DNA of 64,000 bases, from NCBI GenBank assembly GCA_965112735.1, contig OZ218956.1:930001-994000 (forward strand), given 5' to 3'. The translations under genes and the position numbers were made by a program. Shown one piece after another: positions 33,852 to 49,796 of the stretch; the stretch's first letter is position 1, and the number at the start of each line of letters is the position of its first letter. The notes under the pieces were generated by a model. It was given only the letters and a program-made list of their open reading frames with translations, had not been told where the DNA came from and did not search any database. The stretch is from Phaeosaccion multiseriatum. Lineage: Eukaryota; Ochrophyta, other classes.

Positions 33852-36634
33852 TCATCTTCTTGCGGGGGAGGGCGAGCTCACGTAGGCGCTGGAGAAAGGT
33901 CTTGGCGACCTCGTCACCTCTGCCGCTGCAAAGGGCATCCTGCTACGCTTGCTCGGGACTGGTGGTGGCGTGGTGTCCATGTTTTGGTCTTCCTTTTGCT
34001 GCGGTCCTGACTTGCACCTCCTCCCTCCTTCTCCAGGGGTCGCGCCAGCTGCTGCTGCTACTGCTACTCCATTGTTGGAGTGCGTCCTCCATAAGCCGCC
34101 ATTGCGCAGCACAGCCGAGACCCGCCCGGCGCCCTCGAACCCGCCCGTGCCTGAGCTCTCCTTGCGCTGCGTCGGAGGCCGGGCGTCTTTCCTCGCGCCG
34201 GGGACAGTCTGTGGAATACGTATGGTGCATGGAAAAGCGTCACGAGTATTAGTGGGTTGAATGCGCTCTCTGCCTCGGCCTCCGGACGGGACGATACCGG
34301 CTCGCACCTTCATCCCCTCCAGAGAGGGGTCCTCCTCCAGCAGGCTCAGTACTCGCTGCCCCTCCGCCAAGAAGGGGGAGCCGTACTGCGTCTCCCAGTC
34401 GAGCAGCGCCGCGGTGAGGGCACTTGAGACCTGCGGCAGCACCTGCTTGACGCGCTTCCGCACGCTGTCGATGCGCTTCACCTTCGCATGGCCAAGCATC
34501 GGCAACCCCATCGGCAAAGAAGGCCAGGAGGTTGGGGGGGCAGGTGGGGGGGGGGGGGGGGTCAGGGCTGCTTCCAAAAAGGTCCACTTCACACGCCCGG
34601 TATGCATACCTGCTCGCTGAGCGTTGTGCCGCGGTGCTCCTTGTAGTTCACCTTCTCTTCCTGACTCTTCTCCACCAGCAAGCTCTCACGCCTCTTCATC
34701 AAGCTCGTCACGTTGTCCTGTACGTACGTGGGTAGACAGGCCTTGCATTAGATCCATGGAGCCCCTGCCTGCTGCACGGCACAACTTACAATGGCCTCTT
34801 TCTTGGTGCGCAGCTCCTTCAGGAGTGCCTCGTGCGCTGCAAGCAGCTCCCCATCTCCATCACGCGGCCCGCTTTGCACATCCTGCAACACTGCTCTCCT
34901 GCTCTGCACTTGTGCAGAGAGAATCGCCGGCGCTCCCTCGCCGAGAACGTCGCTTGGTCGCAAGCCCCAGTCCACAAGCAACGCCTGCACCTGCGGGGCA
35001 GGAAGAGTGTCAGGGCATCTCTATGCTTCGCCCCGTTCCCGTCCTCACTCCTCTTCCCCACACACCTCAGCCCGGATCTGGTCAATGAACTGGGGCGCGC
35101 TCCGCCTTTTCTCAGCCCGAAGCTCGTCGAGCGTGTCCTGAATGAGCTCCATATCCTGGAAGCCGATACCCGTTACAGCTCGGGAAAACCCGACTCTGGG
35201 AGGGAAAGGGGGCGGCGTGAGATGGCGGGCAAGCGGCAGGAGGGTGTGTTTGTTTCTGCCGTTCGCTGTCTCCTCCTCTCACCTTTTGGAGACCGTTGTG
35301 TCGAGCAAGTCAAACAACTCTGAGATTTCCTTCCTCTGTTCGGTGGAGCGTTCTGTGCGGTGCTCCACTTCTTCTTTGAGCTCCGCTAGCAGTTTCGTAA
35401 GCCTCTGCACCGACCATTTGCTCAGACCCACACAGTGCGGCGAGGACTTGAGCTCTCTCAGCTTGGGAGGAACGGAGGAGGGACATAGACTACCCATGAC
35501 CTGGAAATCTAGAGGCAAACTGGACAGAAACGCAGCAGCAAGGGCAACGCCGCCCATTGAGTGCTCAGAGTAGAGGATAGGAGCCTCTTCTTGGGCCTAT
35601 ACGCCTGCTGTGTGCCCAAAGACTGCGACAAGTCCCGCGCCCGTCTCACCTTGGGTCTCTCTTCAGGGTGCGATAGTGGTCCTGACACTGCAACACAAGG
35701 TCCACCACCACTCTCTCCCGCTCCTTGGCCAACCCCCTAATGAGCTTGAGGTGCTCTTCGCACGCAGCGATGCGAGCGTCGGAAAGGTCGACGTCTTGCC
35801 TCAGCAGACCCGTTGCAACTTCTTCCTCGCCCCCCGCCCCTTCCAGAGCCCCTTTTATACTTGCGTCAAAGTCGTCAAAGCTCTTGTCGACTTCTCTTGT
35901 CATGCAGTCACAGAGTGCGTGGATTTCCCTTTGCACCTTCTCAAGGCGGCGCTTCCTCTCCTCTGCCTGCTTTGCCAGCGCCTCGTATCGAATCTCCAGC
36001 CAAGTCAGCTGTCCATGAAGAGACGACACCTGGGTGTACCACACACGCCGCGCAAACAAAGGAACCCAAAAGTATTAGGCATGGAGTCAGAGCAGCGATT
36101 CAAATCCATTTTTCAACTCACCTCCGCGCCAGCTTGCTCCGCCCCGGCGAAAAAGAAGCTCGGGTCTCTGCCGAGTCTCTCTGCGGCGGCTGCTGCTGTA
36201 TCCCCCTGGGGAAGCGCGCCCAGCTGCCCCATGAGCCCCACCAGCTCCTCTTTTCGCTTCCGTAGCCCCTGGCGGACAGCTTCACAGTACCCCATCTCCT
36301 CGTCCACCCGCGCCTCGCAAGCCTTGCCCACATCATCGAGCAGCTTGTCAATGCACTTCTTACGGCCAGCCCCGCTCGTTCCCAATTCGTCCCAGGTCCT
36401 CTCCAGTTGCCCGGCCTTAGTCATTATGCAAAACACGGCCCGGCGTTGCAGGTAGCTGCCCAGCCCCTCCTCGCTTCCAAACTCACTGCTGCTACTATCT
36501 CTACCATTGCTACCCACCTCCAGCTTCCTCAGCCTCAACAGGATATCCTGAATACTTGCTCCCGTGCCGCTAGTGCTTCCATCACTATCTCCACTAATCC
36601 GCCTGCCCGTGCTCTCTCGCCCGCCCTTTTCCAT
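33852..36634 (-). CDS. MAP65/PRC1/Ase1 microtubule-bundling protein
   Basis: Seven minus-strand exons, 36122-36634, 35650-36029, 35283-35519, 35066-35195, 34790-34990, 34610-34717 and 33852-34481, give 732 aa with every phase closed. The N-terminal half is coiled coil (RLEKVQREIHALCDCMTREV, then LAKERERVVVDLVLQCQDHY). The microtubule-binding half has the family pattern: ISELFDLLDTTV, FIDQIRAE, LLVEKSQEEKVNYKEHRG, then VLPQVSSALTAALLDWETQYGSPFLAEGQ split by normal residues, and RVLSLLEED. MAP65/PRC1/Ase1 crosslinks antiparallel microtubules in the spindle midzone and in cytokinesis. The C-terminal basic, Pro/Ser-rich tail is where CDK sites usually lie. Confidence 0.87.
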
Positions 36635-37693
36635 TTGTACGACCCTCAGATTAGCAAGGTGGCAGTTGGAAAAGAGAAATTCAATTCATGAGAGCAGCAA
36701 CAGCAGGAAGAGCAGCAACAGTAGCAGTAGAAGCAGTCACGGCAACAGCCCAAGCAGTAAAAGAGCAGCAAAGGAGGAAGGAGGGGGGATATAGGAGAGG
36801 GGGGTCAAGCTATATATTATGGTTGTCTAAAAGTAATGGCTGCCTCACCAGAGGGGGTCATTAATATATTACACCCTGAAGTGCCATCTATGGTTGTCTA
36901 AAAGTAATGTCTCACCGCCCCGGGGAACTTAGCCCTCGAGGTCGTGTCCCTCTGACTCATCAGTTCTTCCCATTGGAACAAAGTTGATACCAGCCAGGAT
37001 CCTGTGGCGAACCGATCGTTCGTGTCGGGCCCGCTGGAGCGCTACGGCTAATCGTCGCCGAATGACGCAAACAGCCCTCGCATAAGCCCTCGTGTCCAGA
37101 TGTTCGTGCCCCCCAGCCATGTGGGTGGCGAGTGTTTTAATATAGAGGGGGTCATGGGTATATGGGCATGGTGGTGGTTCACCTGACTCACAGATGGACT
37201 TCAACCAAGCCACGCCACCGCGGGCGCGACAAGAGCTCATAGCGCAAGGGACCACGCTTCAGGACCTGCAGGTCGATTGCGAGTGGTGGGAACGATCTCG
37301 CAAGACCTAGCTCCGTCGCTGCGCCTTGTCTGTACGCAGCACCAGCAGGAGGGTAAGGAGTTACGGCCCCTTCTCATACCCCTTTTCTTCCCTCTCTCCT
37401 AACTCTCTTTCTGCCTGCACAAACCTCGATAGTAGCTGTAGCCCGGACCGATCGATTTATCCTACTCCTGCGCTCATCTTGCACTGGCACTTGCCCCTGT
37501 ATGATATCTGTGCGTAAACTTATCACCCACGTCCTTCCTTTTCCCCCCCCCCTTTCTTCCCCCTGCTACCACTAAAGGGGAAGCGGGCCCCGCTTTGCCC
37601 GAGAACCCCCCCCTCCCCCCCGGAGATTGACCGTCTGGAAGTGTGCGTCTGAAGGCTAGGAACCTACCTTGCAGCGCCTGCCTCCGTAGCTCC
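36635..37693. other. Intergenic with mariner-like terminal repeat fragments
   Basis: About 1.06 kb between the starts of MAP65 and the kinase gene. It holds AGC-rich sequence at 36690-36770 and two direct copies of a mariner-like terminus. A minus-strand frame at 36929-37255 and a short plus frame at 37195 exist but match nothing I know. Confidence 0.5.
36821..36930. mobile_element. Two mariner-like terminal repeats in direct orientation
   Basis: GGTTGTCTAAAAGTAATG occurs at 36821 and again at 36893. The second continues TCTCACCGCCCCGGGGAACT. The form GGTTGTC-AAAAGTAATG resembles mariner inverted-repeat ends, and TA precedes the second copy. The same end occurs inverted at 48431-48470 with one mismatch over about 40 nt. 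Confidence 0.6.
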
Positions 37694-39785
37694 ATGGAAA
37701 TGGGGGCAGGGAGGGGGGGGTGGAGGGTTTACGGCTGTAGTAGCGGCAGCAGCAACAGGCACGCGTCTTCCCGGAGCATGAATACGCATTCGTACGATGT
37801 GAGAAGGCAAGCGAAGAGGGAGGATGGGTGGACATACATGGAAACCAAGATTGGTGGTCACGCTCTGGACCATCTCGCACTGACCGCACGCACAGTGCCA
37901 GTAGCTCCAGCGGACACCCTATGGTTTGATCCTCTGCACCGCTTTGGTGGTGTGCCGCCTCCAATGGTTCTGAATCTGACAAGTAAGCAAAAAAGAAAAG
38001 GGGGGAAGAGGGCGCGGAGCGCCGAAGATGATGATGACAATGCCCGCAAAGTGGCCCCACTCTGGACTCAAGACGCTTGGGACAATGACGTTGGGGAGGA
38101 TGGAGGTTTTTTGTACAGTACAGGGCGCGAAAGTGAGATGCGGGCATATCAAGACCTCTACTTGGGCGTGTGGCGCCTGCTGAAGCCCACCACTCCGCTC
38201 GCAGCGTCTGCAGTAACCAAGGGCTTTCGCACCGCTATGACAGCTGTGGCCCCTTCATCGTTGTTGGGGGGCCCTCTATCATCAGTGGAAGAGATGGCGT
38301 CGATGGCACCGGGGATCGCGATAGAAGCAGGCGGGGTAGACTACGAAGGAGAAGGGGGAAAGGAGGTAGTAGTAACTGCAGCAGCAGCAGGAGCGGGAGA
38401 CGGTGGTTGTGGTGGCGCGCATGGGAGACCAGGAGGTCTGGCGGCCAACGCCTCTGCGAGCATGGGTGCGGCCGTCCTGCTGGCCGGCCTGGTTAAGCTG
38501 GGGTTGCTGTCTCTGAAGGAAAGAGAGGCGCTGGTACGGGACGCTGAGGTGACTGAGCGGGGCAGGTTCGGAGGAGGCGCTGGTGACGACATGCGTCTCC
38601 GCAAAGCGCTGCAACTGCTGGAGCATGGTGCAGCCACCGCTAGCGCAGGGCCCCAGCCCCACCTTGCCATGGCGCAGGGGGGCTGGAACGCGAAATTGAG
38701 ACACGCTCAGGCTGGGTCTAGGCTGAAAAAGTATGAACTCGTGAGGGCTCTGGGGGCTGGCTCGCATGGCTCAACCATGCTTGTCCGCGTAAAGGGCTCA
38801 TCCCGAGGGGGGGGAGGTGGGGATCTGCGAGTGCTCAAGGAGAGCCAGGCCCTGCAAGAGGCTGTCAACGAAGCCAAGCTGCTGTCCCTCGTGCAGTTTG
38901 CCTGCGCAGACAAGCACAAGGCCGCCACCAGAGACGGGCCCTCATCCCCGTCAGGGGTGGTGCGCATATACGATTTTTGGATGGAGTACATTGCCTCCTT
39001 TCCGGTTGCTTACCTGGAGATGGAGTATGCACCCGGCGGAACTCTTGCGGATTTGATCCTTCGCCAGCCGGAAGGCGTGCCTGTCACCTCCGTTCTCGAC
39101 CTGGCGCAGGAGCTGTGCGAGGGCCTTGAGAGCCTGCATGCTGTCAACATCATCCACAGAGACATTAAGCCTGAGAACATTCTCTTGAGGGAAGAAACGG
39201 GCGGCGGCGGGCGCACGTACGGCGTAATGCTCGCGGATTTGGGTGTCTCCACGCGAGTTACCAGCAGCAGGCCGCATACCACAAGCGCAGCAGGGTCACT
39301 CCCTTTCACGGCGCCTGAAGTTCGGCTTTACTACCAAGGTCTTCCCGTGAGTTACGGCACCGCAGCAGTAAGTGAGGGAGGGAGTGAGCAAGATGGCCAG
39401 TAGTCACTCACTGTGTGTGGCACCCTCTCACCTGCCCTTTGTCTAACTCCTTTGTTCGCCCTCACCCCCCCGGCACTCCTCGCAGGACATATGGAACTTC
39501 GGTGCCGTCCTGTATTGTCTCGTCTTTTCCGTAAGTGCGCCTGTTGAGCTAGGCACTGTGCCCGTGGCACGGCTCAAAGCGCGTTTACTGGAGCGCACCA
39601 GGCATGAGGGGGTAAGTGCTCTTATCGCCTCCGCCCTCCAAGCAGACTCCAACAAGCGACCTACTGCGCGGCTGCTCAAACAGCAGCTTCGCTTGCTGAG
39701 GAGAGAGTTTACGAAACAGGACCCAGGAGCTTTGTTATCAGGAGAGAGAGCTGACGTTCCGCATTCGTCCTTGTCTAAATTGTAA
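37694..39785 (+). CDS. Serine/threonine protein kinase
   Basis: Exons 37694-39346 and 39486-39785 join in phase 0 to about 650 aa. The N-terminal 350 residues are unassigned, with Gly/Ala-rich stretches. The kinase domain runs from about residue 345: ALGAGSHGSTMLV (Gly loop), LRVLKESQALQEAVNEAKLL (Lys and Glu), AYLEMEYAPGGTLADLIL, NIIHRDIKPENILL and FTAPEV, then after the intron DIWNFGAVLYCLVFS. HRD and APE are intact, but DFG reads DLG (LADLGVS), as in NEK-type kinases. I cannot place the family further. The true start could also be a later ATG (37779). A GTAAGT just after LVFS may mark a further intron, but the frame stays open. The stop codon lies in a 56-bp tandem duplication. Confidence 0.78.
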
Positions 39786-39846
39786 AGTGTTTATCAGGAG
39801 AGAGAGCTGACGTTCCGCATTCGTCCTTGTCTAAATTGTAAAGTGT
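39735..39846. repeat. Perfect 56-bp tandem duplication over the kinase stop codon
   Basis: TTATCAGGAGAGAGAGCTGA to TGTAAAGTGT at 39735-39790 is repeated exactly at 39791-39846. The first copy contains the final codons and stop of the kinase gene. Confidence 0.97.
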
Positions 39847-41094
39847 AAGAAAGGTAAAAAGTAGTTTTAAAAATTAACAAGATCCCTTAGACACCTGACG
39901 TGCTTGCCGACCTACTCTTGGGCGCCAGCAATGCTGCAAGTAGCCCTCTACGTCACAAAGGTAACCGGGGAAACGGTAAAACGGTACGACATGTGTGTGT
40001 GTGTGTGTGTGTGCGTACGTTACGTGTGTCTGAGAGAGACACACAAGTGTCCACACAGAATGCTGCCAAGAGCGGGCCCCTTCGGCGAAGGATTTCCTCC
40101 TCATGCATCATGGTAAGCAGGAAGGACGTGCTGCACGCCCCTCTGCTCTGTAGCCGTCATCGGTACCGAGGAAAATCTTGTTCCTGTCCTCCAGGACGGG
40201 GCTGGAGCGTCCTTCGAAGAAGCGGAGAGTCTTGGTCCCCCCCCATTGATGCCTTGCCACTCCTCGTGCACGTGGTCCTCTTGCAGACCGAGCAGGAAAG
40301 CGCAGTCTCCTGTCTGTACTCAATCTGGAAGTAGAAGGAAGGAGTGAAAAATGGATGTCGACCAATCCCCGTTCTTTTGGTAGACCTCTCCGTTTCCTCG
40401 CTTTTTCTGCAACCATGGTCAGCAAACCGTTGCGTCCTCTAAATGACTCAGCCTGGACTCGACCAAATCCAGTGCGGCACAAGCCGTTGTTCACAATGGG
40501 CATCGCGGGTTCATCGTGCGGGCGCCTGCTGACGTCGAGGTTGGCGTGGAGATGCAAGGCGGCCTCACGCACTAGCTGTGCGTTCTCCTGCAAACGCTGC
40601 TGCACTTTCTTCATCATGTGGATGTCTCTCCTTTGGGTACGGGTCTAAATGAATTGAAACCCCCCCCCCGCAAGCCCATACTCTCTCCGGGCTGCGTGTA
40701 AACCTCGCCATCAATAACGATCTCCAGCGACCCCTGTCCCAGGCAAGACTCGTCCTCTTCCGGAAAGGCTACTTCGCGACATCCTTGAACAGAATCTTCT
40801 GCAACACCTCTCTGCTCTCCGAGCCGTAGATGAAGGAATGTGTCGTTGTATGTGTCGGCATGAGACCATTTTCCATTTTCGCAACCCGAGAAGACGTGTT
40901 ATTTCCAACTACACCTGGAAGTGCGGCTCGAACAGGCCCGCCTTCCAACCCTTCCGCCCCTCGAAGCGAAACACCTGATCTTTCAGGCAATGGACAGTGG
41001 GGGGCATCTAAAAGTAACGTCTCCCGCCAACTGTGAACGGGTGATTTAAATCTCGCCAAGACGCACGAGCGACACACACATCGGCCCCCGGAAG
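39847..41094. other. Unexplained region, possible degenerate coding on minus strand
   Basis: A (GT)n run lies at 39991-40014. On the minus strand, frames at 40108-40617 and 40769-41077 contain protein-like stretches (MMKKVQQRLQENAQLVREAA; RKILFKDVA-type and GQGSLEIVIDGEVYTQP). They do not join into one clean frame and I cannot name a family. A mariner-like terminus at about 41004-41030 suggests a decayed insertion. This could be a pseudogene or a real, unrecognised gene. Confidence 0.35.
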
Positions 41095-45359
<4,265 letters not shown>

Positions 45360-45538
45360 CCCCTTTGGAAGGGCATGCGCTATACCTGGCCAAGCCAAAC
45401 GAGAGAATGAAACTGCGTTTTATGGAGAAGGGCACACGCTTTTAAAATTCAAAATTGTCTCTACTGCGTGGGCCATAGCACACGCTGATACTCAAGAATA
45501 TGCTGCCTGTTATGCTCCCGCAACTACTTACTAACTCT

Positions 45539-46584
45539 TCAACCCTTCTTGGGCTTCTGACATGCTGTGTACACGGCGGAGAAGTCCTCGTCTCCGTGCT
45601 CTGGTCGGGCCCTCTTGAAGCTCTCGTTGGATGCCGCGCACACGGGGAGAGACACGCCCAGATCGTCGCCGAGGTTGATGGCGAAGCGCATGTCCTTCTG
45701 CGCGTGCTTGAGGGGGAAGTTTGGGGCGTAGTCTCCCGCCGCCATCTTGGGCCCCTGTGGGAGGCAAGAGGAGGAGGGAAATGGGCGGGCAGGGTTGAGG
45801 CAGGCAGTTTGGCGCAAGGACACAAGGGTGTGCTGGTTTGAATCCGTGCACAGCGAGCGATGCATGCAACATGCTCTGTCACCTTCATTCTGAACATGGG
45901 GTTGCTCATGGCCCCCAAGTCGAACACCTTGAGCACGTCCTCCATGGGGAGCTCTGCCCCCTCCGCTAGGGCCATACCCTCGCACAGGGTGCTCATCATG
46001 CCCCCCATCACCATGTTCACCACGAGCTTGCAGCGAGAGCCCTGCCCCACGTCTCCGAAGAAGAAGTTTGCCTTCCCCATTGCTTCAAAGTCGGATTGCG
46101 CCTCGTCGAACACGCCCTTCGCCCCGGCCGCCAGGAAAATCAGCGTTCCCTGCTCCGCTGGGCCCTTGCTACCAGACACAGGCGCTTCCAAGAAGAGCCC
46201 CCCCTTCTCCGACACGCGGTTGCTGAGCGACTGCATGTGCTCTGGCGTGAGGGTGGCGCAGTCCACCAGCTTCTTTCCCCCGCTCACTCCCGCCAGCACC
46301 CCGTCCTCCCCCTCGTACACGGCCTTTGAAGCCGCCAAGTCGGAAATGATTAGATATGTGAGGTCGCAGCTCTCCACCACCTCCTTGGGAGAGGAGGCAA
46401 TCTCCGTAGACGCAAACTCCGCCTTGAAGGCCTCGCTCTTGGAGGTGCTCCTGTTCCAAACCACAAGCGAGCGAGGGTCCGGTTTGCTGGCGAGGTTCTT
46501 GGCCATGCCCCAGCCCATTATTCCAAGTCCAATAAACCCGACTCTACCCCCTGCTGCTGCTGCTGCTGCTGCTGAGGCTGCCAT
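45539..46584 (-). CDS. 3-hydroxyisobutyrate dehydrogenase / glyoxylate-succinic semialdehyde reductase family
   Basis: Two minus-strand exons, 45883-46584 and 45539-45754, join in phase 0 to 305 aa. The NAD(P) site is VGFIGLGIMGWGMAKNL; a substrate loop follows as FLEAPVSGSKGPAEQGTL. The catalytic lysine lies in GSRCKLVVNMVMGG, and the C-terminal helices carry FPLKHAQKDMRFAINLGDDL and SVYTACQ-like residues. Plant GLYR1/2 and bacterial Gox0644-type enzymes look like this and reduce glyoxylate and succinic semialdehyde with NADPH. The assignment between HIBADH and GLYR is by resemblance only. No signal or transit peptide is obvious, so a cytosolic form is likely. Confidence 0.88.
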
Positions 46585-46860
46585 CTTTACGTTGTTTTCA
46601 TATTGGTTGGAAGGAAGGTCAATTACAACCTTTAAGTGCCATCTATGAAGCGGAACTCTTCTCCCGACTCTCCCCCCCCCCAATCGATCCCAAGTGGTGC
46701 TCATGACAAAATTTGAAACACGTGGAATATACATTGTGTATTGTTGAGTTGCCAGCTGCTCGACGAGACAGAGGTTGCCGCGGCTCTTCCAACACTACAT
46801 TCTCTCCAGGCGGCTCGAATTCAGTGTCCCTCTCCTTCCTCCCTGTCGGCTGCAGCGGCT

Positions 46861-48294
46861 CTAGACGAGCTCGATTATGGCCATCTTGGCGTTGTCGCCC
46901 TGTCTAGGCATGGTCTTGAGCACTCGCGTGTAGCCTCCGTTGCGGTCTCCGTAGCGCTCTGGGGCGGCCTCGAAGAGGGCGTGCACTAGCTGCTTGTCGT
47001 AAATCCATCCCATGGCCTGGACAGGGCAACACGACGCCACGCAAGGGGGAAGGAGGAGGGGGGGCGAGGGGCAGAAAGGTGAGCGAAATGAACAAGCAGA
47101 GGGACTGCACGTGGAAGCAAGACAGAAGAGAAGCCAGCACATCCAAGAGTTAGAGAGAGCTGGCATACACACAACTTTCTTGTGGCGCTGTTGCTCCTGC
47201 AAAGGGCGGAGGCAAGCCTCATACGCCACTTCGCACGCCCACTCCGACACCCCTCTGGCATGTGGCCTCATCCCGCCCCCGTGAGTCTCCCTCCGGCGGC
47301 TCTTGCTACGCCTCTGTCTCCCTCCCAACCTCCGGGCTGCTGCTCCTGCTGCACCCACCTGTCTACGTGCGTGCAGGTCTCCCCTCTTTCCCAGCCCGAT
47401 CATCTTGTCCACGTATTTGCGCACCACGCGCGCTCGTACAAGCGTCGTCTTGATGCGTCCGTGCCTAATAATCTCTGTAGTGAGTGAGCGCAGCAGAGCC
47501 TTCCTCTGGTCAGCAGGCTTGCCCAGCTTCTTAAGGCGGTTACGGTGACGCTGTGGAGGGAGAGAGAGGGGGGGGCGGTAGAAAAAAGCAAGGTGATGAA
47601 GAGGGAAGGTGAGTTCTTGTTCAAAACGCACGTTTCGGCCGTCCTTTCCGCAACTGCATGAGGTCTGACCTGCCCGGACCTGTGCCCCGTCACATGCACC
47701 GATCTCAAGGATGGGCTGAGGAGTGGGGCATGCACGCCGCTAATCCCCGTCCTGACTCAACGCCACATCTTTCCTTGACGTCGGCAGCTTCACGTGACCG
47801 AAGCTGCTCTTGCCGTCTCGCTCTACGCCCGTCTATTCATGCCCCTCAGCACATTGGTGTTATAAATTTCCTCACAAAGGTTCGGTAGAACGAAAGTTAT
47901 TAATGGAAGCATCACAGGGGGGAGGCTAGGCGCCCGTGCACGTCTTCCGCCCATCTTCTGTTGCTGCTGTGCTGCTACCGCCCCTCCCTAGCCATCATCC
48001 AACCAGATAACCCCCCCCATGACGGTTTCCCCATCACCTGGCTGTGCCTGCGCGCCTTTCTTTCACCTCCACCCCCTCTCTTCTCCCAATCAGCCCAAGC
48101 TGGAAGTGTCTCACCATCATCGACAAAGCCCCAACTGGACGGTTGATGGACCTCTCCGACACAGCATGACCATTGAACGTACTCATTCCTGCTGGTGTGG
48201 GCCTGGCCACGATACCTGACACGAAAGCGTTTGCCCCCCCAAGAAGCGCCAGCAGCGCCCCAAGCGCCAGCAGCATACTCTGCCCCCCCTTCAT
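46861..48294 (-). CDS. rpl17: Ribosomal protein bL17, plastid-targeted
   Basis: Three minus-strand exons, 48115-48294, 47359-47550 and 46861-47016, join in phase 0 to 175 aa. Exon 1 encodes an ER signal ([17 protein letters not shown]) followed by [13 protein letters not shown] and a transit-like stretch, ending in Met-Met. Exon 2 starts with [20 protein letters not shown], which is residue 2 onward of bacterial L17, and continues [16 protein letters not shown] and [10 protein letters not shown]. Exon 3 adds [29 protein letters not shown] and MAIIELV. bL17 belongs to the 50S subunit near the exit tunnel. Introns are longer than usual here (564 and 342 nt). Confidence 0.93.
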
Positions 48295-48430
48295 CCTGAT
48301 TGCGTCTCTATCCTCGCTATCAAAAATCCTGAGGTTTTAGTTCATACAAGGTCCGCCCGGGGAAGTTGTCGCCATTTGGCAGAAACATACAACTGTTTAC
48401 GATACTATCGTAAACAGTGCTACGCGCTAA

Positions 48431-48470
48431 AGTTCCCCGGGGCGGTGAGACGTTACTTTTAGACAACCAT
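48431..48470. mobile_element. Mariner-like terminal repeat, inverted copy
   Basis: The reverse complement begins ATGGTTGTCTAAAAGTAACG and continues to CCCCGGGGAACT. It matches 36892-36930 with one mismatch. It lies 20 bp upstream of the start codon of the COMMD-like gene. Confidence 0.6.
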
Positions 48471-48489
48471 AAGCTTTTTCTTCTCGCGG

Positions 48490-49300
48490 ATGGATCTTCA
48501 AGCCTACTTGAGACAGGCCCCTCGAGGTAAGGTTAAACCCTTTCTTTGTACGGACTGTTTTTCTTTCTTCACCAAAACCCTCTTACTTGCAGGAGTGTTC
48601 GCTGCTAAGTGGAGAGAGAAGGAGGGGTTGTGTCAGCTTGTCAGAGAGGCTTTTGCGAGAGCAGGAAGTCTGGAGCCCCTCAGCTTCATGCCTGGCAACG
48701 TGGAGGCTGGCCTGACCGAGGCGGTGGAGGCCTTGAGCTGGGTGTGCAGGTGCGACGGACAAGTCAATCGGCCCATTCTTCTGTGAGTGTCCTGACTTTC
48801 AGATATCCTCTCTCTCGCTCTGTCCTCGCAGAGGATGTGCCATGCACGGGCAGGGGGTGGGGAAGGAGGCCCTCGCGGAGATATTGGGCGCAATGACTCT
48901 TCTGTCCCCGCCCTTGCTCCGGGAAATAGCAGTCGCGGCCGAAGGCCACGATCCTGGTGCTCCTTGCCCGAGCACAGGCAGCAGCAGAGGTAGGGGCGCG
49001 TCGGCTCTTTCTCTCGCTGGGGATGAAGGTGGAATGAGGCTCTTGTCCTCGGTGTGGAAGGTCGGGGTGGCAAAGGAGAACAACGAGGACAAGAGAGCCC
49101 CTTTTGTGTCTCTCACACTGAGCACGAAGCGCGCCTATGAAAAGCCTGTGACTGACGAGGTAAGACTGGGGCCTCAGGAGTTCTTTCAGCTGAAGGACGA
49201 GCTCTCCTGTGCAGCCAGAGCCATGGGCATCTCCGTGGCCGGCGTTGGCCCCGTCCTCCCTTACGGAGAGAGTCTCTCCCGTACTTCTCCGCCGACGTGA
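48490..49300 (+). CDS. COMM-domain protein, COMMD4-like
   Basis: Exons 48490-48526, 48593-48749 and 48832-49300 join in frame to 220 aa. The N-terminal helical half resembles COMMD4 (LCQLVREAFARAG, GNVEAGLTEAVEALSWV, LAEILGAMTLLSPPLLREIA). The C-terminal COMM domain has VWKVGVAKENN, FVSLTLST and LGPQEFFQLKDELSCAARAM. COMMD proteins form the Commander complex that recycles endosomal cargo together with CCDC22/CCDC93 and retriever. The paralogue assignment is tentative. Start codons here and in bL17 are 196 bp apart, with the mariner-like end between them. Confidence 0.75.
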
Positions 49301-49796
49301 AGGCCGTCTATACTGTGGGCCGTTAGAGGTTCTCAGCCGTGCAGTTTCTGAGCATACGTGGGCGAAGGCGCTGGAGTGAAAGAAGACTAGTCCCAAGCGC
49401 CCAGGAGAGCGCGAGGCGAAGCAGAACGAGCACGAGAAAGAGCACCAGCACTGCAGCTACCCCGTATTCGAAACAGGAGAAGTTGTTCTAGGAATCTTGC
49501 GGGGGGATCGGGGGAGAAGGAAGTTTCCAGACACCAGTGGTTACCCTCTTCAATCCTTTTCATCATTGGATGCCATCCTTTTATTCCTGCACCTCTCAAT
49601 TGGGATGGGGCACGCGGCATCCGACCTTCATTCGCATGAGCGCACAACGGCAGAGATGCTTCCCAGGATGAGGCAGCCAAGTCGAGAGTGAAGAGCAAAG
49701 CGGTGTCTTTTTTCTATCTGCATCACATACTCTATTGTTTCCAACGAAACGGTAAACAGGTGTGTCAACCACTGCGCCGCAACAGCTCCGGCATTC
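49301..49796. other. Intergenic, convergent 3' ends
   Basis: About 500 bp between the COMMD-like and TBC genes. A minus-strand frame at 49387-49698 shows no recognisable features. I see no repeat or RNA gene. Confidence 0.5.
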